Below are positions 26,560-34,374 of a DNA stretch of 64,000 nt, piece by piece; within the stretch, counting starts at the first letter, position 1; every line of letters begins with the position of its first letter. Source of the DNA: JBBDMX01 sp040878035. GTDB lineage: Bacteria > Planctomycetota > Phycisphaerae > Phycisphaerales > Phycisphaeraceae. The notes beneath the pieces are model-generated. The model was not told the DNA's origin. It ran no database searches and saw nothing but the letters and a program-made list of their open reading frames with translations. The stretch is from the NCBI GenBank assembly GCA_040878035.1, contig JBBDMX010000094.1, forward strand, positions 1 through 64,000, in the 5' to 3' direction. A program made the translations under genes and the position numbers.

Positions 26560-26631
26560 TTAGCCCCTGCACCAACGGTGCGGGCGAATAGGTTGATTGC
26601 TGCCGCCCGCACCGCTGGTGATTGGGCTAAC
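26560..26631. repeat. dispersed inverted repeat with TTAGCCC/GGGCTAA ends
   Basis: Related to the element at 22771-22861: ends TTAGCCC and GGGCTAA, inner pairing arms GCACCAACGGTGCGGGCG and CGCCCGCACCGCTGGTG. It stops one base before the GGGAG that serves exbD2, so the hairpin abuts the ribosome-binding site. Confidence 0.72.
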
Positions 26632-26642
26632 GGGAGTTGTCT

Positions 26643-27176
26643 ATGGAACGACCTTTAGAAGCAGATGCGGGCGCAGTGGCGGCCATGGCGGGGGGCATGG
26701 GTGGGCCCAGCGAGACCGTTCATCACCAGGCACGCCGCAAAGGTCGCGACGTGCAGGGCGGCAGCATGAGCCTCAACCTCACGTCGATGATCGACGTGGT
26801 GTTCCAGTTGCTCATCTATTTCATCATCACCGCGGCGTTCGTTCTGGGCGAAGGGATCATCACCGCCAACCTGCCCACCGGCACGGGCGTGGCCGCCGAG
26901 CCCGACCCGCTCAACCAGCCGCTGTACATCGACATTTCCTCGGCGGGCCAGACCGGCTTTCGCATCCGTGTGGGGGACTTCACCGATGCCCCGAGCAACT
27001 TTTCCGGCCTGACCCAGATGCTCACCAAATACCGTGTGCCCAACGGACCCTATCCTGTTGATAAGCCGATCGTCATCCGCCCCGAGGGCGCCGTCCGCTG
27101 GCAGCACGTGGTCAACGGCTTTAACTCCGCCGTCAGCGCCAAGTACAGCAATGTCGCCTTCGGCACGGCGCAATAG
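26643..27176 (+). CDS. ExbD/TolR-family protein 2
   Basis: A 177-residue second ExbD. The N-terminus is longer (about 40 cytoplasmic residues) than in protein 1. The membrane helix has the conserved Asp in LTSMIDVVFQLLIYFIIT, and the periplasmic end reads AVRWQHVVNGFNSAVSAKYSNVAF. I start at the ATG at 26643 because GGGAG lies six bases upstream; a TTG two codons earlier is less likely. Sequence is well diverged from protein 1, arguing for distinct roles rather than a recent copy. Confidence 0.9.
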   Translation: MERPLEADAGAVAAMAGGMGGPSETVHHQARRKGRDVQGGSMSLNLTSMIDVVFQLLIYFIITAAFVLGEGIITANLPTGTGVAAEPDPLNQPLYIDISSAGQTGFRIRVGDFTDAPSNFSGLTQMLTKYRVPNGPYPVDKPIVIRPEGAVRWQHVVNGFNSAVSAKYSNVAFGTAQ

Positions 27177-27221
27177 GCAATGAGGCATGCCCGCTTTTAG
27201 TGGGCATGGAGTCCAACAGAT

Positions 27222-30074
27222 ATGCGTCGAATGCTCGTTTCCATGATTGGCCTGCTGGCGATGCTGCCCGCGTCGACGGCGTGGGCGCAAGGCCCCAGGC
27301 TCGACAACCAGCGCTTCATCGAGGGCCTGGAAAACCAGGGCATGAGCGAGTTGCTCCTGCACCTGGCGCAGTCGCCGGACATCGACCCGATCGACGCCAA
27401 GAAGATTCAGATCAGCCAGTACAAGCTGCTGTCGCGTCGGCCCATCGACGCCGTCGACGCCCAGGAAGCCGCGCGCCAGGCCCAGGAACGCGTCGCCGCC
27501 ATCGATCAGGCGATCCAGGCCCAACGCGAGTTGATCGAACAGAATGCGTCCAACCCATTGCGCTCCGTGTGGCTGACGGAACTGGCCGAGGCGCTGCTGT
27601 TCGACAAGATCAACCTCGTGGCGCCGCGGGCCCTGGAGTTCTACGAATTCGGCGTGCCGACACGCGACCAGAACCAGGCCGTGCAGGCCCTTATCCCCCA
27701 GGCTTACGAGGCGATGGCGCAAGCCGATGCCGCCCTGTTTCGCCTGCCCAACGAACTCCAGCAGAACCTGGAACTGCGGCAACGGCTGGAGAATTCCGGT
27801 CAGCTCGATCGCATCCAGAACGCCTACGGCCGGGAGCGTCTGCCCTTCTTCAAGGCGATGGCGGCCTATTACACGGCCCTGCTGCCCGACAGCAACGTCT
27901 ACTTTCAGACGCTGGGCCAGAATGCAGCCGTGCCTGCCGTCACCCAGAAGAAGACACCCAAGGAGGAGCGCGCTCGCCTGCTGGCTCTGGTGGTCACGGA
28001 CCTGGACCCGTTCGTCCGTGATGAGATGCGCAAGGACGTGACCCGCCAGTCCCTGTCGTTCACCGGCCGGGCGCAGTTGGCGATGGAGCGGCTGGACGAT
28101 GCGCAGACCAATCTCGAAAAGGTCGTCCGAGAACGCAAGGATGAACCCAACGAAGTGCTCTCGCTCATGGCGCTGGCGCGGATCAATAACCAGCGCGACC
28201 GCACCAACGATCTCCAGGCCGTTCTGGATCGTCTGCGCTCCCATGGGCGGGTGGTCGGCGATATCGGTTATCGCCTGCTGCTGACGGACCTGATGCACAA
28301 TCTGCGGATGAGCAAGGTCGCGGCCTTGCCCGCGGACCAGCGTGCCGCGGCGGTGGCGGCGGCCTATAAACCATACGAGGAACTGCTGGAGGACCGGACG
28401 CTGGATGACCAGACCCGCGAGGGCCTGCGGCAGACGCTCTACAGCCGTTGGGCCGAGACGCTGGGCGCCACCGGCAGCCCCGCCGATCTGCCCACCATGG
28501 TAGTGATGGCGCTGGCGGAGAGCGCGCTGGCGCAGGGCCGCAACTTCGCCGCCGAAGCCTATCCGCTGCCCGAGGAGGATGCGCAGAAGCAGACGCTGAT
28601 GGATAAGGCGGCGCCCCAGCTTGCGCGGGCGACGGAGTTGTTCGACCTGGTGCTGACCCGGCCGGACGCCGCGCCGCCCATGCGCGCCCAGGCGATGTTC
28701 GACAAGGGCCTGGCACGCTTCTTCACCGGCCCCGAGGACTTGGTGGTTGTGCTGGCGACCACGGACATCTGGGTGGAGCTGGCCGACAAGATGCCCGACC
28801 AGCCGCTGGCGGAGACCGCCATGGGCGAGGCCATGCGCCTGCTGCGCCAGCTTGACGAAATGGCGCCCCGGCCGGTGGGTGTGCACGAAAAATATGAAGC
28901 CGCCTACAAGGTCCTGGTCGCCAGGCTGCCCACCAGCCATGTTGCCGACAACCAGTACGCCTACTACGGCATGACCTTCCTGGAGACCCGCGGCCAGTAC
29001 CAGGAGGCGATCGACACCTACAAGAAGGTCCCCATCGGCCACCCCAACTACTTCGACGCGCAGCGCAACATCGTCTACTGCATGATGAAGCTCTATGAGG
29101 TGGCGCCGCGCAAGGACAAGATCGAGTTGGCGGAGCAGATCGTGACGCAGGCGCGGAGCCTGCGCGAGCAGACGCGGACGCTGCTGGACAACAATGTTTT
29201 CGAGAATGAGATTCAGGCCGCGGCCCTGCGCAGTGCCGAGGGCTACGCCCGTTTAGTGCTGGGGCAGATTTCGCTGGAGCGCGGTAACTACGAGGCGGCC
29301 CTGGAGCCGCTGGCCGATTTCGAGAACGACTTTCAGGCCGATCCGGACCTGGCGCGGCAGGGGCCCGAGCTGCGCATCGTCGTCCTCGTCGCCGCCAACA
29401 AGCTCAAGGAAGCGTCCGCCCTGGCGACGCAGTTGATGCAGAATTATCCGGCCTCCGCCGCGGCCGTCATCAACAACGTGCTCACCCGCCTGGATCAACA
29501 GATCGACCAGTTGCGTCAGGAGCTGGCCACCGAGACGCTTGACCGCCGCAAGGCGGACCTCAACGACCAGATCACCAAGTGCTCGCAAGCCGCGGAAATC
29601 TTTGCCCGCCTGCTCGTCGATTTCGGCAAGCGGCAGAACTACACCGCGGCCCAGATGGTGCCCCTGCAAGCGGTGTTCACCAAGTCGCTGCGCCTCAGCG
29701 GCAAACCCGCCGAGGCACTGAAGGTCATCGAGCCGCTCTACAAGCAGGCGCCCAACGAGATTGAGGTGATTCACAATCTCGCCGAAGCGTATTACGCCTT
29801 GGACCAGTATGAGCAGGCCCTGCCGCTGTATGCCAAATTGATCAACGGCGTCAAGCCCACGGACGCCGGCGTCTATCCGCCCAACTACTGGAATGCCTGG
29901 ATGCGGACAATGCAGATTCGCGACAAGTCGGGCAAGGACACCGGGCGAATCGTCGACGCCGTCAAGGGCCTGCGTCTCACCAACCCCGGATTAGGCGGCG
30001 AGCCCTTTAGAGGGGAGATGGAACGCCTGGAACGCAAGCACAGCATTTCCGCTCCAGCCAGTTCCAATCGCTAG
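27222..30074 (+). CDS. large exported TPR-repeat protein closing the VWA/ExbBD operon
   Basis: A 950-residue protein with a signal peptide (MLVSMIGLLAMLPASTAWAQ) and many helical TPR-like repeats, clear near the end (EALKVIEPLYKQAPNEIEVIHNLAEAYYALDQYEQALPLYAKLI) and in YGMTFLETRGQYQEAIDTYK. No catalytic motif is seen. It follows exbD2 after 45 bases. TPR solenoids usually hold protein complexes, so a periplasmic scaffold for the VWA/ExbBD machine is a reasonable inference. The terminal residues show no anchor. Confidence 0.8.
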   Translation: MRRMLVSMIGLLAMLPASTAWAQGPRLDNQRFIEGLENQGMSELLLHLAQSPDIDPIDAKKIQISQYKLLSRRPIDAVDAQEAARQAQERVAAIDQAIQAQRELIEQNASNPLRSVWLTELAEALLFDKINLVAPRALEFYEFGVPTRDQNQAVQALIPQAYEAMAQADAALFRLPNELQQNLELRQRLENSGQLDRIQNAYGRERLPFFKAMAAYYTALLPDSNVYFQTLGQNAAVPAVTQKKTPKEERARLLALVVTDLDPFVRDEMRKDVTRQSLSFTGRAQLAMERLDDAQTNLEKVVRERKDEPNEVLSLMALARINNQRDRTNDLQAVLDRLRSHGRVVGDIGYRLLLTDLMHNLRMSKVAALPADQRAAAVAAAYKPYEELLEDRTLDDQTREGLRQTLYSRWAETLGATGSPADLPTMVVMALAESALAQGRNFAAEAYPLPEEDAQKQTLMDKAAPQLARATELFDLVLTRPDAAPPMRAQAMFDKGLARFFTGPEDLVVVLATTDIWVELADKMPDQPLAETAMGEAMRLLRQLDEMAPRPVGVHEKYEAAYKVLVARLPTSHVADNQYAYYGMTFLETRGQYQEAIDTYKKVPIGHPNYFDAQRNIVYCMMKLYEVAPRKDKIELAEQIVTQARSLREQTRTLLDNNVFENEIQAAALRSAEGYARLVLGQISLERGNYEAALEPLADFENDFQADPDLARQGPELRIVVLVAANKLKEASALATQLMQNYPASAAAVINNVLTRLDQQIDQLRQELATETLDRRKADLNDQITKCSQAAEIFARLLVDFGKRQNYTAAQMVPLQAVFTKSLRLSGKPAEALKVIEPLYKQAPNEIEVIHNLAEAYYALDQYEQALPLYAKLINGVKPTDAGVYPPNYWNAWMRTMQIRDKSGKDTGRIVDAVKGLRLTNPGLGGEPFRGEMERLERKHSISAPASSNR

Positions 30075-30097
30075 TCGAAGCGGCGTATCATCGTCCT

Positions 30098-31183
30098 ATG
30101 CAATACCGCACGATCGCCGGCACCGACTTGTCCGTGAGCCTGCTGGGCTTTGGCAATTTCGTCTTTGGCACCAACTGGTGGGGCGACTTCAGCGACGCGC
30201 AAGGCATCGCCCTTCAGAATCAGGCGTATGACCTGGGCGTGACGTTCTTCGACTCGGCGGCGGCGTACGGCAACGGTAGGGCCGAACGGCTGCTGGGTGA
30301 GACGATCCGCTATGCCGGACGCGACAACCTGGTCATCTCCACCAAGTTCGGCTACGACTTCTACAGCGACCCGGGCGAAGAAGGCGGCCACCGCGAACGC
30401 CCGCAGGACTTCTCGCCCAAGTTCCTGCGCTACGACCTGGAAAAGTCGCTCGAACGGCTGGGCATCGACTGCGTCGATCTGTACCAGGCGCACAATCTCA
30501 AGCTGCCGCAGTTCCGTGACGAACTGTTCGCCGAGTTGGAGAAGCTGGCGCAAGAAGGCAAGATTCGCTACTGGGGCGTGGCGCTGGGCCCGGCGATCGG
30601 TTGGCGCGAGGAGGGATACGCCAGCTTCCTCCAGCGCGATGCGGCGGTGGTGCAAACGGTGTTCAACCTCTACGAGCAGGATCCCGGCCGCGAGTTCTGC
30701 CAGATCGCCCAGCAGCGGGGCCGGGGCGGCGTGATCGCCCGTGTGCCCACCAACTCGGGCATCCTCGACGAGGAGTTCACCTCGCCGGACCACGCATTCC
30801 CGGCACACGACCACCGCAAGTTTCGCGACAAGAATTGGCTGATCTATGGCCTGAAGAAAAATGAAATCCTCCGGCCCGTCGCCCGCCGGCATGGCCTGTC
30901 ACTGCGGCAACTGGCGTTCAACTGGCTGGCGAGTTTCCCCGCCCTGGTGTCGGTCGAGCCGAATCTGCTCACGCTGCGCGACGTGGAGGAATTCGCCGCC
31001 GCCGCCGATGCGCCGCCCCTGTCGCAACAGACGCTGGCGCAGCTTGACGAACTCTACGCCTGCGACTTCCACTTGGGCGAGCCGGCGCACCCCTGCGACT
31101 GGAAATCCAGCGTCACCCCCGCTGGCACGATCCGCAGCAGCTATCAGCGCCCGGTGGTTTCCATCATGAAGCAACACGGATGA
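30098..31183 (+). CDS. aldo/keto reductase (first of three)
   Basis: A 361-residue NADPH-type aldo/keto reductase with a (beta/alpha)8 barrel. The catalytic tetrad is seen as Asp in TFFDSAAAYGNG, the Tyr of the same motif, Lys in VISTKFGYDF and His in DLYQAHNL. It starts RTIAGTDLSVSLLGFGNFVFG. It is 23 bases after the TPR gene on the same strand, but with no clear ribosome-binding site. Substrate unknown. Two more reductases of the superfamily lie within 3 kb. Confidence 0.87.
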   Translation: MQYRTIAGTDLSVSLLGFGNFVFGTNWWGDFSDAQGIALQNQAYDLGVTFFDSAAAYGNGRAERLLGETIRYAGRDNLVISTKFGYDFYSDPGEEGGHRERPQDFSPKFLRYDLEKSLERLGIDCVDLYQAHNLKLPQFRDELFAELEKLAQEGKIRYWGVALGPAIGWREEGYASFLQRDAAVVQTVFNLYEQDPGREFCQIAQQRGRGGVIARVPTNSGILDEEFTSPDHAFPAHDHRKFRDKNWLIYGLKKNEILRPVARRHGLSLRQLAFNWLASFPALVSVEPNLLTLRDVEEFAAAADAPPLSQQTLAQLDELYACDFHLGEPAHPCDWKSSVTPAGTIRSSYQRPVVSIMKQHG

Positions 31184-31208
31184 ACACGGATAATGAAGAG
31201 GAGGAAGG

Positions 31209-31290
31209 AACAGGGATGGACATGATGGACAGGATGGCAGAAGTCCGAATCTGACGATCACCCATCATGTATATCCTGTCCATCCCTGTT
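31209..31290. repeat. inverted repeat upstream of tpx (AACAGGGATGGACA family)
   Basis: Perfect 14-base arms AACAGGGATGGACA (31209-31222) and TGTCCATCCCTGTT (31277-31290), with partly paired ATGATGGACAGGAT sequence inside. It is preceded by ACACGGATGAACACGG, a fragment of another dispersed family. It fills most of the gap before tpx. Confidence 0.65.
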
Positions 31291-31362
31291 ACCCTCTTTT
31301 CCTGTCAGCTACAATCACACTGCGTGTTTGACTCGAGACAACCAACGATCAAGGAGATCGAC

Positions 31363-31884
31363 ATGAGCGAGCGAAGTGGGGCGGTGACGTTCAAGGGCAA
31401 TGGCGTGACGCTGGTGGGTGACGAGATCAAGCTGGACAGGCCGGCGCCGGATTTCACCGCCACCGCGGTGGACATGTCCGCCAAGAAGCTGTCAGACTAC
31501 CGCGGCAAGGTGGTCATCCTGGCAACCATGCCGTCGCTGGACACGCCGGTGTGCGACATCGAAGCCAAGCGGTTCAATAAGGACGTTGGGGAGCTGGGTT
31601 CGGACGTGGTGTGTCTGTCGCTGTCGATGGACTTGCCCTTCGCCCAGCGGCGCTGGTGCGGCGCCGCCGGCGCGACCAACGTCACCACCCTGTCGGATTA
31701 CAAGGACCACTCGGCGGGCAAGACGCTGGGCCTGCGCATCAAGGAACTGGGGCTGCTGGCGCGGGCCGTGATCATCATCGATAAGCAAGGTGTGGTCCGC
31801 TACATCGACCTGGTGAAGGAAGTGACCAAGGAGCCGGACTACGCCGCGGCCATCGCCAAGGCCAAGGAACTGGCGGAGGCGTAG
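31363..31884 (+). CDS. tpx: thiol peroxidase (2-Cys peroxiredoxin Tpx)
   Basis: A 173-residue atypical 2-Cys peroxiredoxin that reduces hydroperoxides with thioredoxin. Motifs are VTFKGNGVTLVGDEIKL, PAPDFTATAVD, the peroxidatic Cys in MPSLDTPVCDIEAKRFN (about residue 60) and the resolving Cys in RRWCGAAGATNVTTLSDYKD. I start at the ATG at 31363 because AAGGAG lies six bases upstream; the longer open frame is repeat-derived. It stands among three aldo/keto reductases, which suggests a group of redox or detoxification genes. Confidence 0.95.
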   Translation: MSERSGAVTFKGNGVTLVGDEIKLDRPAPDFTATAVDMSAKKLSDYRGKVVILATMPSLDTPVCDIEAKRFNKDVGELGSDVVCLSLSMDLPFAQRRWCGAAGATNVTTLSDYKDHSAGKTLGLRIKELGLLARAVIIIDKQGVVRYIDLVKEVTKEPDYAAAIAKAKELAEA

Positions 31885-31965
31885 GTTTCCAGCCGCTTGC
31901 GTCTTCGCGCCACCGCACAAGCAGTCGCACCGCCTCCGCATCGCTGCGCGAAGCCGCAAGTGGCA

Positions 31966-33159
31966 TCACTCCCCGGCGCTGAGCCGCTTGACCTTATCCT
32001 TCGCCAGCAGGCTGTGCGTCTGGCGCAGTAACGTCTCCAGTCGCTCGTCCAACCCCGCCTGCTGCGCGACAGGTGAAAGATCCACCTCGTCGATCTTCTC
32101 GGCGCTGAAGCCCGGAAACCAGTGTCCGCCGTTGCCCAGCAGGTTGTAGCGCATCTGCCCGTACTCGGTCATGTCGTACGCCAGCGCCAGGTTTCGCAGC
32201 CAGAGCATGATCTGGATGTTGATCTGCCCCGGCGCCTCTTCCCATTCGGGCAGGTCCAGTTTGAACGGCCGATCCAGTTCCCAGCCAGTCTTCTCGCGCA
32301 CGGCTGCTTCCAGGCGCGCGATGATCGGCGGCAGCAGTTCGGCGGCGCGACCCAGCAGCGGCAACGCCTCTAAGTGGCGGTCGAAATCGCTCGGTCGGGC
32401 GGCGCCCACGCTCAGCGTGTGCACCTCCGAACGCGACAGGCAGAACACGTCGTTGAATACGATCGGGTGCAGCGGCCGGCATAGCTCCACGAGCTTGTCC
32501 GATGGCTTGTACAGCATGCCGCCCTTGTCCGACGGGCTGATGATAAACACGCCCATGTCGCGCCGCGTCGCGTCCTCGACGGCCGGCCAGTTGCGCTGGT
32601 AGATGTAGTACCAGTGCAGGTTGACGTAGTCGAAGCCGCCGTCGCGCTCGTGGCGGATCGCTTGCAGGATCGTCTGTGGGTTGGCGTGGGTGGAGAAGCC
32701 CACGTGCCGCACCAGCGCGCGTTTCTGAAGTTGCCGGGCCTTGGCCAGGCAGCCGCCGGGACGGATCGTGTGCTGGAGCGTTTCGTGATTGTTGATGCCG
32801 TGCAGGCCCAGCAGGTCCACATAGTCCAGTTGCAGGCGCTCGAGTGATTCCTCCACATCGCGGCCAAAAGTATCGGCATCTTCCCGCGGCCCGACCTTCG
32901 TCTGCACGATCAGCTTTTCCCGCGGCAGCTTCGGCAGCACCAGCCCCAGTTGTCGCTCCGACGAGCCGTAGCCCCGCGCCGTCTCGATGTGGTTGACGCC
33001 CACCTCGACCGCACGATGAATCGTCGCCGCCAGATTCTGCTGATTCTCCTCCGGCACCTGGTCCAGCGGCACATCCTGCCACTTGTGCTGATAGCGCATC
33101 CCCCCGCAGGAGAACACCGGCATCTGAAGTTCGGTTCGGCCGAAGCGTCGGTAGATCAT
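31966..33159 (-). CDS. aldo/keto reductase, long form with altered catalytic Asp
   Basis: A 397-residue aldo/keto reductase of the predicted-oxidoreductase (COG1453-like) type. In the usual catalytic block the Asp is replaced by Glu (NHIETARGYGSSE); the Tyr, the Lys (VQTKVGPRED) and the His (LLGLHGINN) are kept. The C-terminal 130 residues are outside the classic barrel (PEWEEAPGQINIQIMLWLRN). The ferredoxin-type Cys cluster often found in this group is not present. It is divergent from the third reductase; substrate unknown. Confidence 0.82.
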   Translation of the reverse strand: MIYRRFGRTELQMPVFSCGGMRYQHKWQDVPLDQVPEENQQNLAATIHRAVEVGVNHIETARGYGSSERQLGLVLPKLPREKLIVQTKVGPREDADTFGRDVEESLERLQLDYVDLLGLHGINNHETLQHTIRPGGCLAKARQLQKRALVRHVGFSTHANPQTILQAIRHERDGGFDYVNLHWYYIYQRNWPAVEDATRRDMGVFIISPSDKGGMLYKPSDKLVELCRPLHPIVFNDVFCLSRSEVHTLSVGAARPSDFDRHLEALPLLGRAAELLPPIIARLEAAVREKTGWELDRPFKLDLPEWEEAPGQINIQIMLWLRNLALAYDMTEYGQMRYNLLGNGGHWFPGFSAEKIDEVDLSPVAQQAGLDERLETLLRQTHSLLAKDKVKRLSAGE

Positions 33160-33204
33160 CGCTCACCACCTCATTTCATCCGTGCTATCAGTGCTTCGTT
33201 AAGC

Positions 33205-33245
33205 CCCCGGCATGCCCCGTCTCCGGGGTTCGGGGCTTGCCGGGG
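33205..33245. other. GC-rich hairpin between divergent reductase genes
   Basis: Arms CCCCGGCATGCCCCG (33205-33219) and CGGGGCTTGCCGGGG (33231-33245) pair with one mismatch. It sits between the divergent genes at 33159 and 33344. It may be a dispersed palindrome or an operator; no promoter is convincing beside it. Confidence 0.5.
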
Positions 33246-33343
33246 ATGGCCACTGGATTTTTCCAATGACCCCATACGAAGATTCGGATCGATTCACATG
33301 CTGGGTAGAATACCCGACACGCCAACTCACGCACAGGTGCAAT

Positions 33344-34300
33344 ATGCCGCAGCCATTCTCACCCCGCCGGGAACTGGGCCGCACGGGCTTCCGTGTCACG
33401 CCACTGGGCATCGGCGATCTGGCCGACCGCCAAGTGCCCATCGAACAGTGCGTCGCCACCGCGCGCCGCGCCATCGGCGCCGGGCTCAACCTGATCGACA
33501 CGGCTCCCAGCTACGAGAGCGGCTACAGCGAGCAGATCGTCGGCCGGGCCCTGCGCGAATCGGGCATGCGCGACCGCATGTTCGTCATCAACAAGATCGA
33601 TCACCACGACCAGCCGGTGACGCCGCAAGTGGAGGCCAGTCTGGCGAACATGGGCATCGAGCATGTCGATCTGTTCGTGTTTCACGGTCTGTCCACGCTC
33701 GAAGGTTGGCAGCGCATCACCGCCCCCGGAAGTGGCATGGACCAACTGCAAAGCTGCGTTGATGCCGGCAAAGCGCGCTTCCGCGGCATCTCCAGTCATC
33801 ATCCGGACGTGCTGCGTGAGGCAATTGAATCGGGTCTGTGCGACGTCGTGATGTTCCCCATCGGGCCGTTCGTGGATGAGCGTTACGTCAACGAAACGCT
33901 GCCGCTGGCGAAGGAGCACGGTGTGGGCACCGTCTGCTTCAAGACCTTCGGCGCCGGCAAGCTGGTGGCCGACACCTCAGGCTACAACCAGCCTCTGAAG
34001 AACCGTCCGCGCGGCAAGATGAGCAGCGGTGGGTCGGCTCCGGGGGTGGCCACCGAGGAAGCGACTCTGCCACGGCTGACCGTGCGCGAGTGCCTGCACT
34101 ACACGCTGACGCTGGATCCGGATGTAGCGCTCCTGGGTCTGTCGTTCCCAAACGAACAAGACGCCGCCTTCGCCGCCGCCGCCGACTTTGCATCCGGGGG
34201 GCCGCTGTCGCCGCAAGTGGTGGCGGACATACGCTACCGAGCCGTTGAAGCCCGCCGCGACAAAGGTCCGTGCTGGTGGAACCCGGCTCCAAATGCGTGA
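33344..34300 (+). CDS. aldo/keto reductase (third of three)
   Basis: A 318-residue aldo/keto reductase. The tetrad residues appear as Asp and Tyr in LIDTAPSYESGYSE, Lys in FVINKIDHHD and His in DLFVFHGLS. The N-terminus is RRELGRTGFRVTPLGIGDLADRQVP. I start at the ATG at 33344 where similarity begins; the frame is open upstream without family character. The three reductases differ enough from one another to have different substrates. Likely cytoplasmic. Confidence 0.86.
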   Translation: MPQPFSPRRELGRTGFRVTPLGIGDLADRQVPIEQCVATARRAIGAGLNLIDTAPSYESGYSEQIVGRALRESGMRDRMFVINKIDHHDQPVTPQVEASLANMGIEHVDLFVFHGLSTLEGWQRITAPGSGMDQLQSCVDAGKARFRGISSHHPDVLREAIESGLCDVVMFPIGPFVDERYVNETLPLAKEHGVGTVCFKTFGAGKLVADTSGYNQPLKNRPRGKMSSGGSAPGVATEEATLPRLTVRECLHYTLTLDPDVALLGLSFPNEQDAAFAAAADFASGGPLSPQVVADIRYRAVEARRDKGPCWWNPAPNA

Positions 34301-34338
34301 TATATACAGCCCGCCCATCCGGATCGGGTCCTTCCAAG

Positions 34339-34366
34339 CCGGGCCAGAGGCTTTGCGCCGGCCCGG
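34339..34366. terminator. candidate bidirectional terminator between convergent genes
   Basis: CCGGGCC (34339-34345) and GGCCCGG (34360-34366) pair around a 14-base loop, between the convergent reductase and helicase genes. No long T run follows on either strand, so efficiency is uncertain. Confidence 0.4.
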
Positions 34367-34374
34367 GTCTCGTC

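Noticed and set aside
26655..29042. A 795-codon open frame opposite exbD2 and the TPR gene
   Set aside because: Same antisense composition bias, no ribosome site, and it spans two well-supported genes.
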